From a virus, in the IMG/VR virus record IMGVR_UViG_3300009164_005114, positions 1-64,000 of that record: a stretch of DNA of 64,000 nucleotides; one strand, given 5' to 3'. A program made the translations under genes and the position numbers. This document shows, one piece after another, positions 1 to 8,467 of the stretch. How positions within the stretch are numbered: position 1 is the first letter of the stretch; the number at the start of each line of letters is the position of its first letter. The notes under the pieces are model-generated. The model had not been told where the DNA came from and made no database searches. It saw only the letters and a list, made by a program, of their open reading frames with translations.

Positions 1-1599
1 AAAGTAGATAGTTTCAAAAATAGTTTTATTTAATTTCTTAGCTTCTTCAGATGTGAAAATGTAATCCATCAAATAAAATACGTCAGCCAAACCTTGAGTA
101 CCAATCGCAATTGCTCTTTGGTCCAATCCACCTTTTCTACCTTTTTCAGTTGAGTAACTATTAATATCAATAACTTTGTTAAGAGCACTAACAACCTTTC
201 TTACTTCACTATAAAGTAGGTTAAAATCAAACTCACCTTTCTCAATAAAGTTTTTCAATACCATTGAAGATAATGTGCATATTGCGGTAGTTTCTTCATC
301 GGTATATTGGTAAATCTCATTACAAAGGTTTGATTGTTTAATCACACCAATGTTTTGGTGATTTGTTTTCTTGTTAGCATTGTCTTTAGAACATAAGTAA
401 GGAACACCTGTCTCAACTTGTGATTCAATAATCTTAGTCCAAATATCTTGAGCCTTAACTTTTTTACCAATACCTAACTCAACAGCTTTGTTATAATTTG
501 TTTCATATTCACTACCGTAACATTCTTGAAGTGGTTTAATGCCAGCTTTAATAATATCGTTAGGGCAGAATAAATACCAATCAGCACTTTCCTTTACTGC
601 TCTCATGAAGTTGTCGGGAATCCAAAGAGCTGTGAATAAATCTCTTGCTCTTAATTCTTCCGCACCTGTGTTCTTTTTGATATCTAACAAGTCCATAACA
701 TCTTTGTGCCATGGTTCAATATATATAGCAGCACTACCAGGTCGTCTTCCTTGTTGGTTAAAGAATCTCAATGACTCGTTAACAATTTTTAAATACTTTA
801 ACAATCCACCCGCAAATCCACCTGATGAATTAATACGACTTTCTTTACTTCTGATATTAGACATTGATAATCCAATTCCCGCAGCGTCTGAAGAATAAGT
901 TGAAATATCATTCAGGGTTTGTAATAAACCATTACGTGAATCTGAGTTATTATAATGTAATACACAAGATGCTAATTGAGGGACTTTTGTTCCTGAATTA
1001 ATAATGATTGGTGTTGCTGGTGAAATAAGTTGGTTTGACAATGAGTTGTAGTATTCAACAGCTTCTTCAAATGAATTTGTTACCCATAAAGCAACTCTCA
1101 TATACATGTGTTGTGGTCTTTCAACTACTTTACCTTGAGGTGTCTTTAACAAGTACATTTCTTGTAATGAACGCCACGCAAAGTAATCAAAGTTATAATC
1201 TTTCTCATGATTAATAACCTCATCAATTTTGTCATGACCATAAGAGCTCATAACTTCAATTAACTTTTCATTGATTACGCCAGTAGAATGTAATTCCATA
1301 ATAGTTTCACAAAAACTATCTTTAGTTTCCTTATGGTAAGAAGAAATTGCAACTGAAGATGCTAATCTTGAATAGTCATGATGACTACCAGTATAAGCGG
1401 CAGCAATTTCATATACAAGTTTATCTAACTCTTTTGTTGTAATTAACCCTTCAGTTGGTACTGAAGTTATAACTTTAATAAAAATCTCGTCCGAATTAAC
1501 ATTTAACCCTTTTGCAGCTCTTTTAATTCTATTGTAAATTTTTTGTGGATTAAAGGAAGCGTCCTCTCCATCTCTTTTTTTAATTTTTAATGACATCAT
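1..1599 (-). CDS. nrdA: Ribonucleotide reductase class Ia large subunit (NrdA), C-terminus beyond window edge
   Basis: Reduces NDPs to dNDPs together with NrdB. The 533 codons present cover the N-terminal ATP-cone region (from MSLKIKKRDG) and most of the ten-stranded barrel. The three catalytic cysteines are visible: C212 in SCVLHY, C426 in NLCNEI with E428, and C441 in ICTLSS, matching E. coli C225, C439 and C462. The radical-relay tyrosines and the C-terminal cysteine pair would lie past the left edge. The start is one of two consecutive ATGs (1599 or 1596). It follows nrdB by 11 bases, so the two are co-transcribed. The order nrdB then nrdA is the reverse of T4. Identification is firm; whether the gene is complete cannot be judged. 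Confidence 0.96.
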   Translation of the reverse strand, partial: MMSLKIKKRDGEDASFNPQKIYNRIKRAAKGLNVNSDEIFIKVITSVPTEGLITTKELDKLVYEIAAAYTGSHHDYSRLASSVAISSYHKETKDSFCETIMELHSTGVINEKLIEVMSSYGHDKIDEVINHEKDYNFDYFAWRSLQEMYLLKTPQGKVVERPQHMYMRVALWVTNSFEEAVEYYNSLSNQLISPATPIIINSGTKVPQLASCVLHYNNSDSRNGLLQTLNDISTYSSDAAGIGLSMSNIRSKESRINSSGGFAGGLLKYLKIVNESLRFFNQQGRRPGSAAIYIEPWHKDVMDLLDIKKNTGAEELRARDLFTALWIPDNFMRAVKESADWYLFCPNDIIKAGIKPLQECYGSEYETNYNKAVELGIGKKVKAQDIWTKIIESQVETGVPYLCSKDNANKKTNHQNIGVIKQSNLCNEIYQYTDEETTAICTLSSMVLKNFIEKGEFDFNLLYSEVRKVVSALNKVIDINSYSTEKGRKGGLDQRAIAIGTQGLADVFYLMDYIFTSEEAKKLNKTIFETIYF

Positions 1600-1610
1600 A
1601 TTGTTTTATA

Positions 1611-2558
1611 TTAGAAATCTTCCTCAAAAGAAATTGTCTCATTTAATTTAGCTTTTTGGTATTCTACGGTTCTTGACTCAAAGAAGTTTCCTTTAGTTTC
1701 AACCGCAATTTGTTCCATGAATTTAAAGGGTTGTTCAACATTAAATTCTTTTTTACAACCAAGCTTAATTAACAATCCATCAACAACAAACTCAAGATAT
1801 TGTTTCATTAAGTTTGAGTTCATACCAATAAGTGAAACTGGTAATGATTCGGTGATAAATTCTTTTTCAATTTCCAATGCAGATAATAAGATTTCTCTAA
1901 TTCTTTTTTCACTTGGTTTGTTTTCTATGTGATTATTCAACAAGTGAATTGCAAAATCACAGTGTAGATTTTCATCTTTAAAGATTAATGAATTAGCATT
2001 ACATAACCCTTGCATAATTCCTCTTGATTTCATCCAAAAAATTGAACAGAATGAACCTGAGAAGAAGATACCTTCAACAGCCGCAAAGGCAACCAATCTT
2101 TCTTGGAAAGATGCATTTTCAATCCAATCAAGAGCCCATTTTGCCTTCTTTTGTACCGCAGGTAATCTATCAATTGCATGGAAACATTCATCTTTTTCTT
2201 CTGCACTTGAGACATATGTATCAATAAGAAGAGAATACATTAATGAATGTATATTCTCCATCATAAGTTGGAACCCGTAAAAGAATTTTGCCTCAGGATA
2301 CTGAACTTCTTTTAAGAAGTTTTCCGCCAAATTCTCATTTACAATACCATCAGAAGCAGCAAAAAATGACAGTACATTTTTAACAAAGTGTTTTTCATTG
2401 TCTGATAAATTCTCCCAATCACGAATATCATTTGTTAAATCAATTTCTTCTGCAGTCCAAAATGCTGCTTGATGTTGTTTATAATACTCCCATATATCAT
2501 TGTGTTCAATAGGGAAGATAACGAACCTGTTAGGGTTTTCTTTTAAAATGTTTTCCAT
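1611..2558 (-). CDS. nrdB: Ribonucleotide reductase class Ia small subunit (NrdB)
   Basis: Houses the diiron centre and tyrosyl radical that start NDP reduction in NrdA. All expected residues are present: iron ligands D70, E101, H104, E162, E196 and H199, and radical Tyr108 ([11 protein letters not shown]). The protein resembles eukaryotic and Bacteroidota R2 ([19 protein letters not shown]) more than E. coli NrdB. It ends SFEEDF, an acidic tail with terminal Phe of the kind that docks on R1. I chose the ATG at 2558 ([12 protein letters not shown]), giving 315 aa. The same frame is open to an ATG at 2660, but that would overlap the helicase gene by 83 bases and add a low-complexity Lys/Asn stretch unlike any R2. 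The gap to the helicase stop is 19 bases. Confidence 0.96.
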   Translation of the reverse strand: MENILKENPNRFVIFPIEHNDIWEYYKQHQAAFWTAEEIDLTNDIRDWENLSDNEKHFVKNVLSFFAASDGIVNENLAENFLKEVQYPEAKFFYGFQLMMENIHSLMYSLLIDTYVSSAEEKDECFHAIDRLPAVQKKAKWALDWIENASFQERLVAFAAVEGIFFSGSFCSIFWMKSRGIMQGLCNANSLIFKDENLHCDFAIHLLNNHIENKPSEKRIREILLSALEIEKEFITESLPVSLIGMNSNLMKQYLEFVVDGLLIKLGCKKEFNVEQPFKFMEQIAVETKGNFFESRTVEYQKAKLNETISFEEDF

Positions 2559-2577
2559 AGTTATTTTTGTTATTTTT

Positions 2578-3951
2578 TTACGATTGTTGTTCTCTTTGTT
2601 TTCTTTTTTCCAAAAGTTCTTTAACTCTATCACGTTTTCTTTCTTCCTGTTGTTCTTCAAACCCTAAGAATGTTACTGAACTTTCAGTATCAATTTCAAG
2701 TAATTCATTGTTAAATTTACAGTTTTCAAAAACAACCCCATCTTTACCAATACGTGACTTAGTAATTGCAATGGTTGCCAAATTCATTTCTTTTTGTGTT
2801 AAAGTTTTAGCCAAGGAAATGATAACGTGACCTACTTGTGCTTTCTTGATTGACCCACCCATTTGGTCTGTAGTCACAACTTCAGATGAAATTGATGACC
2901 TATTACCTTGAGTTGCTGTCCAACCAACTAATGATAACTCGTGACACATTGCCTCAAATCCTCTCATTACCGAACCTTCTGCTTTCCATTCGTCTTTACT
3001 TGAACTTTCAGGTACAACACAGTCGATGTAATCCAAAAGAACCAAGTCAATCTTTGTACCATCAGCAATCATTTTTCTGATTTGGTTTTTGATTTGATTC
3101 ATAGTCATAGAATCTGAAGGTAATTTTTTTAAAATTAACTCGTTCTTCATAGTTTCTTTAATCTCGGTAATTTTACTCATAACCGTTTCTTTATGTATTA
3201 CAAGATTATCAGGTTCAATACCAGTCCAAAGTGTAAAATGTTTACGTTGTACAATCTTTGGGTTGTCTTCAAAAAATATTTGGAGGACATTATACCCAAG
3301 ATTGAATGCTGTGTTGGCAATCTTAGTTAAGATGGTAGTTTTACCAACCCCCGTAGGAGCCAATATAACCCCAATCTCACCCTTTGCTAAACCACCCTTA
3401 AGTAGTTTATCAATTCCTGGTATTCCCATCGGAATTGGGTGTCTAAAATCCTCGTCAAGTACTGTCTCAAGGTTGGAGAAGATATCTGTTGTTCCCAAAT
3501 CTCTTTCGCCTACTTGTAATGCCTCACGAACTAATCCCTCAACTTTATCATAAGATTCAAAATCACCTTCTGTTATAATTTTTTGGGCTCTGTCCATAGC
3601 CTTCTGAAGTTCCTGTTGTTTACAAAACTTTAACGCTTTTTCTTGAACAAATTGAGTTCCTTCAAAAGGAGCGTCTTTAACTTGTTTAAGTGTGTCAAGA
3701 ACTATTTTAGCAACAATTTCTTGCGAGATTTCAGATTTAACAATTTGGTCAAGAGTGTCAAAGTTAGGGGTCGATTGGTATTTTGCATGATACTCCTTAG
3801 TCATTTGTAAAATGATTTTGAAGTATTTGTTATCAAAGTAAGAACTTTCTATTACATCCATAATAGATGTAGAAAATTCTTTATCTACGATAATTTGGTT
3901 TAAAAGTTGTATTTGGAAGGTGTTCCCTAAGTAGTCGAAATTCTTGTTCAT
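2578..3951 (-). CDS. Replicative DNA helicase, DnaB/gp41 type
   Basis: Hexameric 5'-3' helicase expected to unwind ahead of the phage polymerase. At 457 aa it is close to T4 gp41 (475 aa). An all-helical N-terminal half (about 1-160) precedes a RecA-like ATPase core with Walker [10 protein letters not shown] at 198-206 and Walker [12 protein letters not shown] at 301-311. The DnaB-type segment TQGNRSS and a basic-rich region QMGGSIKK follow. The C-terminus is highly charged ([20 protein letters not shown]) and may be a partner-binding tail. It lies between a small unknown gene and nrdB in the replication operon. No primase or helicase loader is recognisable in the window. RadA/KaiC-type ATPases share the fold, but the N-terminal domain and context favour gp41. 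Confidence 0.92.
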   Translation of the reverse strand: MNKNFDYLGNTFQIQLLNQIIVDKEFSTSIMDVIESSYFDNKYFKIILQMTKEYHAKYQSTPNFDTLDQIVKSEISQEIVAKIVLDTLKQVKDAPFEGTQFVQEKALKFCKQQELQKAMDRAQKIITEGDFESYDKVEGLVREALQVGERDLGTTDIFSNLETVLDEDFRHPIPMGIPGIDKLLKGGLAKGEIGVILAPTGVGKTTILTKIANTAFNLGYNVLQIFFEDNPKIVQRKHFTLWTGIEPDNLVIHKETVMSKITEIKETMKNELILKKLPSDSMTMNQIKNQIRKMIADGTKIDLVLLDYIDCVVPESSSKDEWKAEGSVMRGFEAMCHELSLVGWTATQGNRSSISSEVVTTDQMGGSIKKAQVGHVIISLAKTLTQKEMNLATIAITKSRIGKDGVVFENCKFNNELLEIDTESSVTFLGFEEQQEERKRDRVKELLEKRKQREQQS

Positions 3952-3985
3952 ATGTTATATTTGCATCCCTTGTTTAATTAAATAT

Positions 3986-4438
3986 TTAGCTGTTTAGGTC
4001 AAAGTTCAAATATTGGTAACTTAATTTTTGGGCTGAAAAAATGTCAGTCAATTCTCTTAAAACTTCTTTTAAGAATGGTCGTACATCAACGGTATAACGA
4101 ACTTTTGGTGGATATAATTTTCCATCAAAATTTCTATGACAAATTGTCTGTTCCCCAACTTTAACATAAATGTTAAAATCTTCTTTACCATCAGTGTATG
4201 ATGTCTCCATAATTGTTGGGTCCGCACAAATCGCGTCTTTGTTATCAATCATATAGATAACGGTTTTCATTTTTAAATGATAATGTAATTCTTGTTGGAA
4301 CTGTTCCAAGAAATAATGTAAATCTAAAGAGTTTTTTGCTTTAGGATTATACCCTCTAACATTGAAAAATCTTTGAACCACAATATTGTCGTTTAACGTC
4401 AATAAGAATTCCATTTTGGTACTGTCTTGCTCTTTCAT
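3986..4438 (-). CDS. Unknown small protein in the replication operon
   Basis: Not recognised. The product has 150 aa, is soluble and has no signal peptide or membrane segment. It starts 5 bases after the exonuclease stop and ends 34 bases before the helicase start, so it is co-transcribed with both. It has a mixed alpha/beta look, with a Leu/Phe/Gln-rich helix (LDLHYFLEQFQQELHYHLK) near residues 38-56 and a run of hydrophobic strands after it. The position suggests a role in replication, for example a helicase accessory, but no motif supports a specific function. An ATG nine codons in (4414) is an alternative start. Confidence 0.7.
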   Translation of the reverse strand: MKEQDSTKMEFLLTLNDNIVVQRFFNVRGYNPKAKNSLDLHYFLEQFQQELHYHLKMKTVIYMIDNKDAICADPTIMETSYTDGKEDFNIYVKVGEQTICHRNFDGKLYPPKVRYTVDVRPFLKEVLRELTDIFSAQKLSYQYLNFDLNS

Positions 4439-4443
4439 AATTT

Positions 4444-5439
4444 TTATTTTTTGTGTCTTTTTTCTTTTCTTGTTAATTTCATAAATGGTGTAAGGAAGTT
4501 AACCCAAGCTTCGTCATTTTTGGGTAAATACTTAAAGAGACCATCTTCCATCATCATTCTCATTAAGTTCTTATATCCCCTATCTGTAGGGTCTATAGTG
4601 TCAGTTAGGATTTGTTCAACTAATTCTTTTCCATCATCAGTTATTAAAGGATTTGTCAGGTCAACTATCTTTTTGTTTGTGTTATAAAACTCTTCTCCAA
4701 GTATAGTTGATTTTGTTTTACCAATCAAAATATTACCCAATGTTTTAATTGGTTTTTTTTGCTCGATATTTCCTGCAATATACAGTAATTCCTCAACAGT
4801 GCATGGTTTTTCCTGCACTTGTGGAAAGTATTTAATTAAAGTTTTTTCCCCAAGACCTTCAATACCGTCAATGTTATCTGATTTGTCTCCAGTGAATATC
4901 TTAGTTAACAATACATTATAATGTGGAATGTCCACTTTATTAATGGTAATCATATCACCATTCTTGAAGTATTGTTTTGTAATTGGAGAATAGATTGTAA
5001 CTCTTTCCGAAATAAGTTGTGTTAGGTCTTTATCCGCAGAAAAAATAATAATATTCTCATCCTTGGATATCTTACAATAGTATGCAATAAGGTCATCCGC
5101 CTCATTACTAACCATCTCAACCTGACGAACAAACACTTCTTCTAAGTATTGTTTAACACGAGACTTTTGATACAAATACGATTCGTACTTGTACTCATTC
5201 ATATCTTGTCTTCTATTCGCTTTGTATTGTGGGTATAGACTTTTTCTAATAGATGAATTTGAATCTCCATCCCAAAACACAACAACTTTATCATGGTTGT
5301 GTTCATCAAGGAATTTGCGGAGTATGTTCACAAAGTGAAATACTCCACCCACATGAGCCCCGTCGTTATACACATCCTTGGCTCCATGGAATCCTATCTT
5401 AAATAAATTATCTCCGTCTACTAATAATGTTTTAATCAC
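4444..5439 (-). CDS. 5'-3' exonuclease of the FEN / T4 RNase H family
   Basis: Removes RNA primers and 5' flaps during lagging-strand maturation. The acidic metal-binding residues of the PIN/FEN fold are in order: D8 and D10 (LLVDGDN), D57 (FWDGD), E113-D115-D116 (NEADD), D136 and D138 (SADKDL), and D185 and D188 (TGDKSDN). A helix-hairpin-helix (GIEGLGEKT, about 192-200) follows, as in the 3' domain of this family. The length of 331 aa is close to T4 RNase H (305 aa). It lies 29 bases downstream of uvsX. The Pol I 5' nuclease domain is the nearest alternative, but there is no attached polymerase. Confidence 0.93.
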   Translation of the reverse strand: MIKTLLVDGDNLFKIGFHGAKDVYNDGAHVGGVFHFVNILRKFLDEHNHDKVVVFWDGDSNSSIRKSLYPQYKANRRQDMNEYKYESYLYQKSRVKQYLEEVFVRQVEMVSNEADDLIAYYCKISKDENIIIFSADKDLTQLISERVTIYSPITKQYFKNGDMITINKVDIPHYNVLLTKIFTGDKSDNIDGIEGLGEKTLIKYFPQVQEKPCTVEELLYIAGNIEQKKPIKTLGNILIGKTKSTILGEEFYNTNKKIVDLTNPLITDDGKELVEQILTDTIDPTDRGYKNLMRMMMEDGLFKYLPKNDEAWVNFLTPFMKLTRKEKRHKK

Positions 5440-5468
5440 GATTGTGATTTAAAATGTGAAACAATATA

Positions 5469-6473
5469 CTAATCTTCTTTTTCTTCTTTTAAGTCAAAAT
5501 CCAATGAAGTAACACCAAGAATATCTTTCCAATAGTCAGCATATTCTTTTTTGTATGATTCAATAGACACCTTCTCTTCTGACGCTTCTTTTCCTGCTAA
5601 GAAACCGTGTGGTGTTACAATTATCTTTCCATCTTCGTAACCTAACCCATTGATGTGGTTTTTCATTACGGAAACTTTAGTTCTAATTGCAAACTTTACA
5701 CTTCTCTTATCTTTTGTTGCGGTAATCTTGTTTGTTCCCGCACCTTTTTGGTTACCAAATAAAAACACCAATGATGAGTTTAACCAAATGGCCTCTCCTC
5801 CTTTTGCTTTAATTTTTGGTTGACCGAATGGATTGTCAGGTAACTCAACCCAAGGTTGGTTAACAATAACCAATGTGTTTTCATATTTTGAATCCGCTTT
5901 ACGAGAACCTGAAATACGTTGGTTGATACCCATACCAATTTTGTCTGCTAACGTAGATGCATTGTGTTGTTTACCACCCTTACCTTCGTAAGTCATCTTA
6001 CAAGGAACTGAACCAACAGAATCCCATAAGAATAATAAACTATAATCTAACTCACCTTTTTCTTGCGCATCTAACAAACTATTGATGTAGTCCGTAATTT
6101 GCTCAATGTAGTCAAAGTCATTATTAAAGATGTAAAAACCATCCCAATCAACTTCACCTGTTGATTCATCAACAACTTCTTCACATTCAAAACCCATAAG
6201 TTTCGCATGTTCAAAAGACCATTTTTGTTCGGTAATAATGAACACAGGTAGAATACCTTTTTTCTGAGCATCAACGGCAGTTTTAACCAATGCTGTAGTT
6301 TTTCCTGTATCTGAGTGACCCAAGAACATATTCAAATGTCCTATAGCAGGACCAGGTAATCCAACCGCATCTAAGAAATCTTGTCCTAAGTCAAAAAATC
6401 TTTGGGGTTTGTATTTTGCGGAGGTTGAGAATTTCTTCTTAACTGCGCTGAAATCGTTTTTCTTTATTGCCAT
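5469..6473 (-). CDS. uvsX: RecA-like strand-exchange recombinase, UvsX type
   Basis: Forms filaments on ssDNA and drives strand exchange for recombination-dependent replication and repair. Walker A GHSDTGKTT lies at 52-60 and Walker B YSLLFLWDS at 144-152. The segment KAKGGEAIW (222-230) corresponds to the DNA-binding loop 2 area of RecA-like proteins. The length (334 aa) suits UvsX (about 390 aa) or RecA. The C-terminus is acidic (KEEKED). It follows the gp32-like gene with a 64-base gap that contains a long hairpin, and precedes the exonuclease. Confidence 0.92.
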   Translation of the reverse strand: MAIKKNDFSAVKKKFSTSAKYKPQRFFDLGQDFLDAVGLPGPAIGHLNMFLGHSDTGKTTALVKTAVDAQKKGILPVFIITEQKWSFEHAKLMGFECEEVVDESTGEVDWDGFYIFNNDFDYIEQITDYINSLLDAQEKGELDYSLLFLWDSVGSVPCKMTYEGKGGKQHNASTLADKIGMGINQRISGSRKADSKYENTLVIVNQPWVELPDNPFGQPKIKAKGGEAIWLNSSLVFLFGNQKGAGTNKITATKDKRSVKFAIRTKVSVMKNHINGLGYEDGKIIVTPHGFLAGKEASEEKVSIESYKKEYADYWKDILGVTSLDFDLKEEKED

Positions 6474-6488
6474 ATATGATATAAATTA

Positions 6489-6524
6489 ATCATGCATGGT
6501 ACCATACAAGATACCATACATGAT
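6489..6524 (-). promoter_or_regulatory. 13-bp hairpin in the leader between gp32-like gene and uvsX
   Basis: Arms 6489-6501 and 6512-6524 pair over 13 bp with one T/G position (a G-U wobble in RNA) around a 10-base loop. The hairpin occupies most of the gap between the gp32-like stop and the uvsX ATG. No strong U-tract follows it on the minus strand, so a partial attenuator, an RNA-processing site or a translational control element is more likely than a full terminator. Confidence 0.55.
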
Positions 6525-6537
6525 GTGTTTTGTTTTA

Positions 6538-7398
6538 TTAGAAAGGTAATTCAGTGTCAACCTCGTCATTTGCTTGGGGGTCAACGATAGGTGCCTTTGC
6601 TTCATCTTTTTTTGCTCCACCCATAGATGTTGTAGATTCAGTATCGTTTAAATAAACGTACCCACCTTTTTCACTATCCCATTTTGGAGTTTCTCCACGA
6701 GCGATTGCCTCAAGATAGTCAACAGGTTTTTTAGAATATACATCTAACCAAGTCAATTCATCATTAATCCAAGAATCACCTTGAACTTTTTCTTCGTGTA
6801 TTGCTGTTGGGTCGTCATACATAATTGTAGATACACTTGTGTATTCTTTACCTGCAGGTGTTTTAGATTTTGTCAATTCAATGATAAGGTCACGTCCTTT
6901 TTCAGGGTCAGTGATGTCACCTTTGTTTCTCCAAATTGGAATGATTTTGTCCAAGATACCATCGTTCTTGTAATTGTGTTTAAATCTCCAAAATTTTGGG
7001 CCGTCTTCTTCTCGGTCTCTGTCAATAACTTTTACGATATAGAATTTACGAGACTTGTATTGTTTCGCCAACTCTTTATCAGATTCTTTACCTGTTGACA
7101 TCAATTCTTCATAAACCTCATTTAAAGGGGAACGCTCATTGTCGTTCTTTCCTGGGTCATAGAATTTTTGCCATTGACCACCAACTTGAATTTCGTGGTA
7201 CCAAGCTTCTTTAAATGGTGAACTACCATCTTGTGTTGGAAGAATTCTTACTCTTCTCTGTCCTGATTTCTCTTTATCCCCAAGGATTAAAGCGAAATAC
7301 TTTTTCATTCTTTCGTCTTGCGACATTTTACTTTGGGCCCCGCCCCCTTGTTGTGCTTTTTCGTACTGTGCCAATACGGCGTCTAATGAACTCATCAT
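6538..7398 (-). CDS. Single-stranded DNA-binding protein, gp32-like
   Basis: Coats ssDNA during replication and recombination and is usually abundant. The 286 aa are close to T4 gp32 (301 aa), with a helical basic N-terminus (about 1-45), an OB-like core with aromatic and basic residues (RRVRILPTQDG, FWRFKHNYKN), a low-complexity linker and an acidic tail. Two oddities stand out. There is no cysteine anywhere, so the Cys/His zinc site of T4 gp32 is absent. The extreme C-terminus is DTELPF, resembling the DDDIPF tip of bacterial SSB rather than the T4 tail. It is the first gene of the replication operon, with its own promoter. The start is one of two adjacent ATGs (7398 or 7395). Confidence 0.88.
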   Translation of the reverse strand: MMSSLDAVLAQYEKAQQGGGAQSKMSQDERMKKYFALILGDKEKSGQRRVRILPTQDGSSPFKEAWYHEIQVGGQWQKFYDPGKNDNERSPLNEVYEELMSTGKESDKELAKQYKSRKFYIVKVIDRDREEDGPKFWRFKHNYKNDGILDKIIPIWRNKGDITDPEKGRDLIIELTKSKTPAGKEYTSVSTIMYDDPTAIHEEKVQGDSWINDELTWLDVYSKKPVDYLEAIARGETPKWDSEKGGYVYLNDTESTTSMGGAKKDEAKAPIVDPQANDEVDTELPF

Positions 7399-7432
7399 GT
7401 TTTTCTTTATTTTAAATTGTTAAGTTGTCTTA

Positions 7433-7464
7433 CAAATATAGTATAGTTTGTATCATTTGTCAAA
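7433..7464 (-). promoter_or_regulatory. Promoter of the gp32-like/replication operon
   Basis: On the minus strand TTGACA (7463-7458) is followed after 17 bases by TATATT (7440-7435), a sigma70-type arrangement. The same stretch reads TTTG, 20 bases, TATATTTG, which fits the Bacteroidota -33/-7 consensus TTTG / TAnnTTTG. Transcription would start near 7426 with a leader of roughly 28 bases. Confidence 0.7.
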
Positions 7465-7492
7465 TAAAAAAGGTCACCTTTTGGGTGACCTT
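7461..7492 (-). terminator. Rho-independent terminator after the late gene at 7513-8199
   Basis: A perfect 9-bp stem (arms 7470-7478 and 7484-7492, AAGGTCACC/GGTGACCTT) with a 5-base loop is followed on the minus strand by TTTTTATTTG. It ends the baseplate operon and insulates the gp32-like promoter, which begins within its T-tract. Confidence 0.85.
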
Positions 7493-7512
7493 CATTAATA
7501 TGTTTTAGAATA

Positions 7513-8199
7513 TTATTTATAATCAAATTCGTCTTTGAATCCATTTCCTTGGAAAGAACTCTTAATATCACTAACATTAATGTCTGTTACATCATCAGGG
7601 GTTAAAACATAATCATTTTTTCCCGTTTTTTCCATCTCATCTTTTTTATCATCAAAAAATTGTGATAATTTTTGATTAAAAGGATATGAATCGTAACTTC
7701 TTAGTTCTAATTTTTCTTCAGGGGTTTTTTCTCTGTATTTTTCAATTTTGTTTTCAAGAGCGTTAAGCTTATTCATAATCGCATCCATCTCTCCCAATCT
7801 TGATTCTAATTTAGTTAATTGACCAAACAAGTTTTCAAAATAATCATCTTGTTTTTTCTCAATGTTTTTTTGGGAATCAACTAAGTCAGTTACTTCAAGT
7901 TCTTCACTATCATTTTCTTCACCGTCTTTCTTTTCTTCAGATTTACCTTCACCATCTATTTTTTCAATATCAGGGTCATTTTCAACATCAATTGGTGTTG
8001 GAGCTCCTCCTGGTTCCGCCGCTGGCGCTTCAGGTGGAGTTGCCGTAGCATCTGCAGGTGGTGGTGGAGGCGCTGCCCCCGCATCAGGTGCCAATGCCGT
8101 TAAATCATCAGGAGCTGGTTCTGCAGCTTGTTCTGAAATGTATTTGTTGATACTGTTGTATCTTTTAATTTCACTTAGTATTTTTTTATCTAAAGTCAT
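7513..8199 (-). CDS. Pro/Ala-rich, acidic coiled-coil protein, probably virion related
   Basis: Function unknown. The 228 aa have a clear modular composition. A short helix (about 1-24) is followed by a disordered Ala/Pro-rich stretch (about 25-70), a Glu/Asp/Lys-rich acidic segment (75-105), a probable coiled coil with Leu/Met heptads (about 110-160, around LTKLESRLGEMDAIMNKL), and a mixed C-terminal region. It is the last gene of the late tail operon, four bases after the 74-aa gene, and directly before a strong terminator. A scaffold, chaperone or tail accessory role is possible but not shown. Confidence 0.72.
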   Translation of the reverse strand: MTLDKKILSEIKRYNSINKYISEQAAEPAPDDLTALAPDAGAAPPPPPADATATPPEAPAAEPGGAPTPIDVENDPDIEKIDGEGKSEEKKDGEENDSEELEVTDLVDSQKNIEKKQDDYFENLFGQLTKLESRLGEMDAIMNKLNALENKIEKYREKTPEEKLELRSYDSYPFNQKLSQFFDDKKDEMEKTGKNDYVLTPDDVTDINVSDIKSSFQGNGFKDEFDYK

Positions 8200-8203
8200 T
8201 TGG

Positions 8204-8428
8204 TTATCCGTTTAATAATTGTTTTATACCTTTAGAGGTTTCAACTCTAACTTTTCTGTTGGCAGTTGTTTGGTGTCCAGCTCTTTCAATAAGACCGTCT
8301 CTTTCTCTTACAGTATAACAATCTCCCGTATCTAGGTCACAAACTTGTTTAGTTCCGTCACCGTTATCTTCTTGCGAAAATCTAGTTGATTTACCAAGGT
8401 AGTTATCTAATGCTGATTTAATGTCCAT
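8204..8428 (-). CDS. Small hypothetical protein
   Basis: Not recognised. The 74 aa carry two close cysteines in CDLDTGDCYTV (about 30-40) in a strand-turn-strand context, with a basic C-terminal half. There is no signal peptide. It is co-transcribed with the neighbouring late gene (4-base gap) and preceded by a TATTTAT late-type element 14 bases from its ATG. Confidence 0.6.
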   Translation of the reverse strand: MDIKSALDNYLGKSTRFSQEDNGDGTKQVCDLDTGDCYTVRERDGLIERAGHQTTANRKVRVETSKGIKQLLNG

Positions 8429-8442
8429 AATTATGTTTCTAT

Positions 8443-8449
8443 ATAAATA
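8443..8449 (-). promoter_or_regulatory. Late-promoter-like TATTTAT element
   Basis: TATTTAT on the minus strand, 14 bases before the ATG at 8428. One of fifteen such elements in the window (see findings). Confidence 0.4.
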
Positions 8450-8467
8450 TATTGTTTATGACTTAAG

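Noticed and set aside
539-898. Plus-strand open frame of 119 codons
   Set aside because: It lies fully antisense to nrdA, whose protein is clearly conserved with catalytic residues.
2559-2660. Longer nrdB start at 2660
   Set aside because: It would overlap the helicase gene by 83 bases and add a Lys/Asn low-complexity leader not found in R2 proteins; ATG 2558 fits the family.
7862-8215. Plus-strand Ser/Gly/Ala frame
   Set aside because: Antisense shadow of the Pro/Ala and acidic stretch of the 228-aa late protein.
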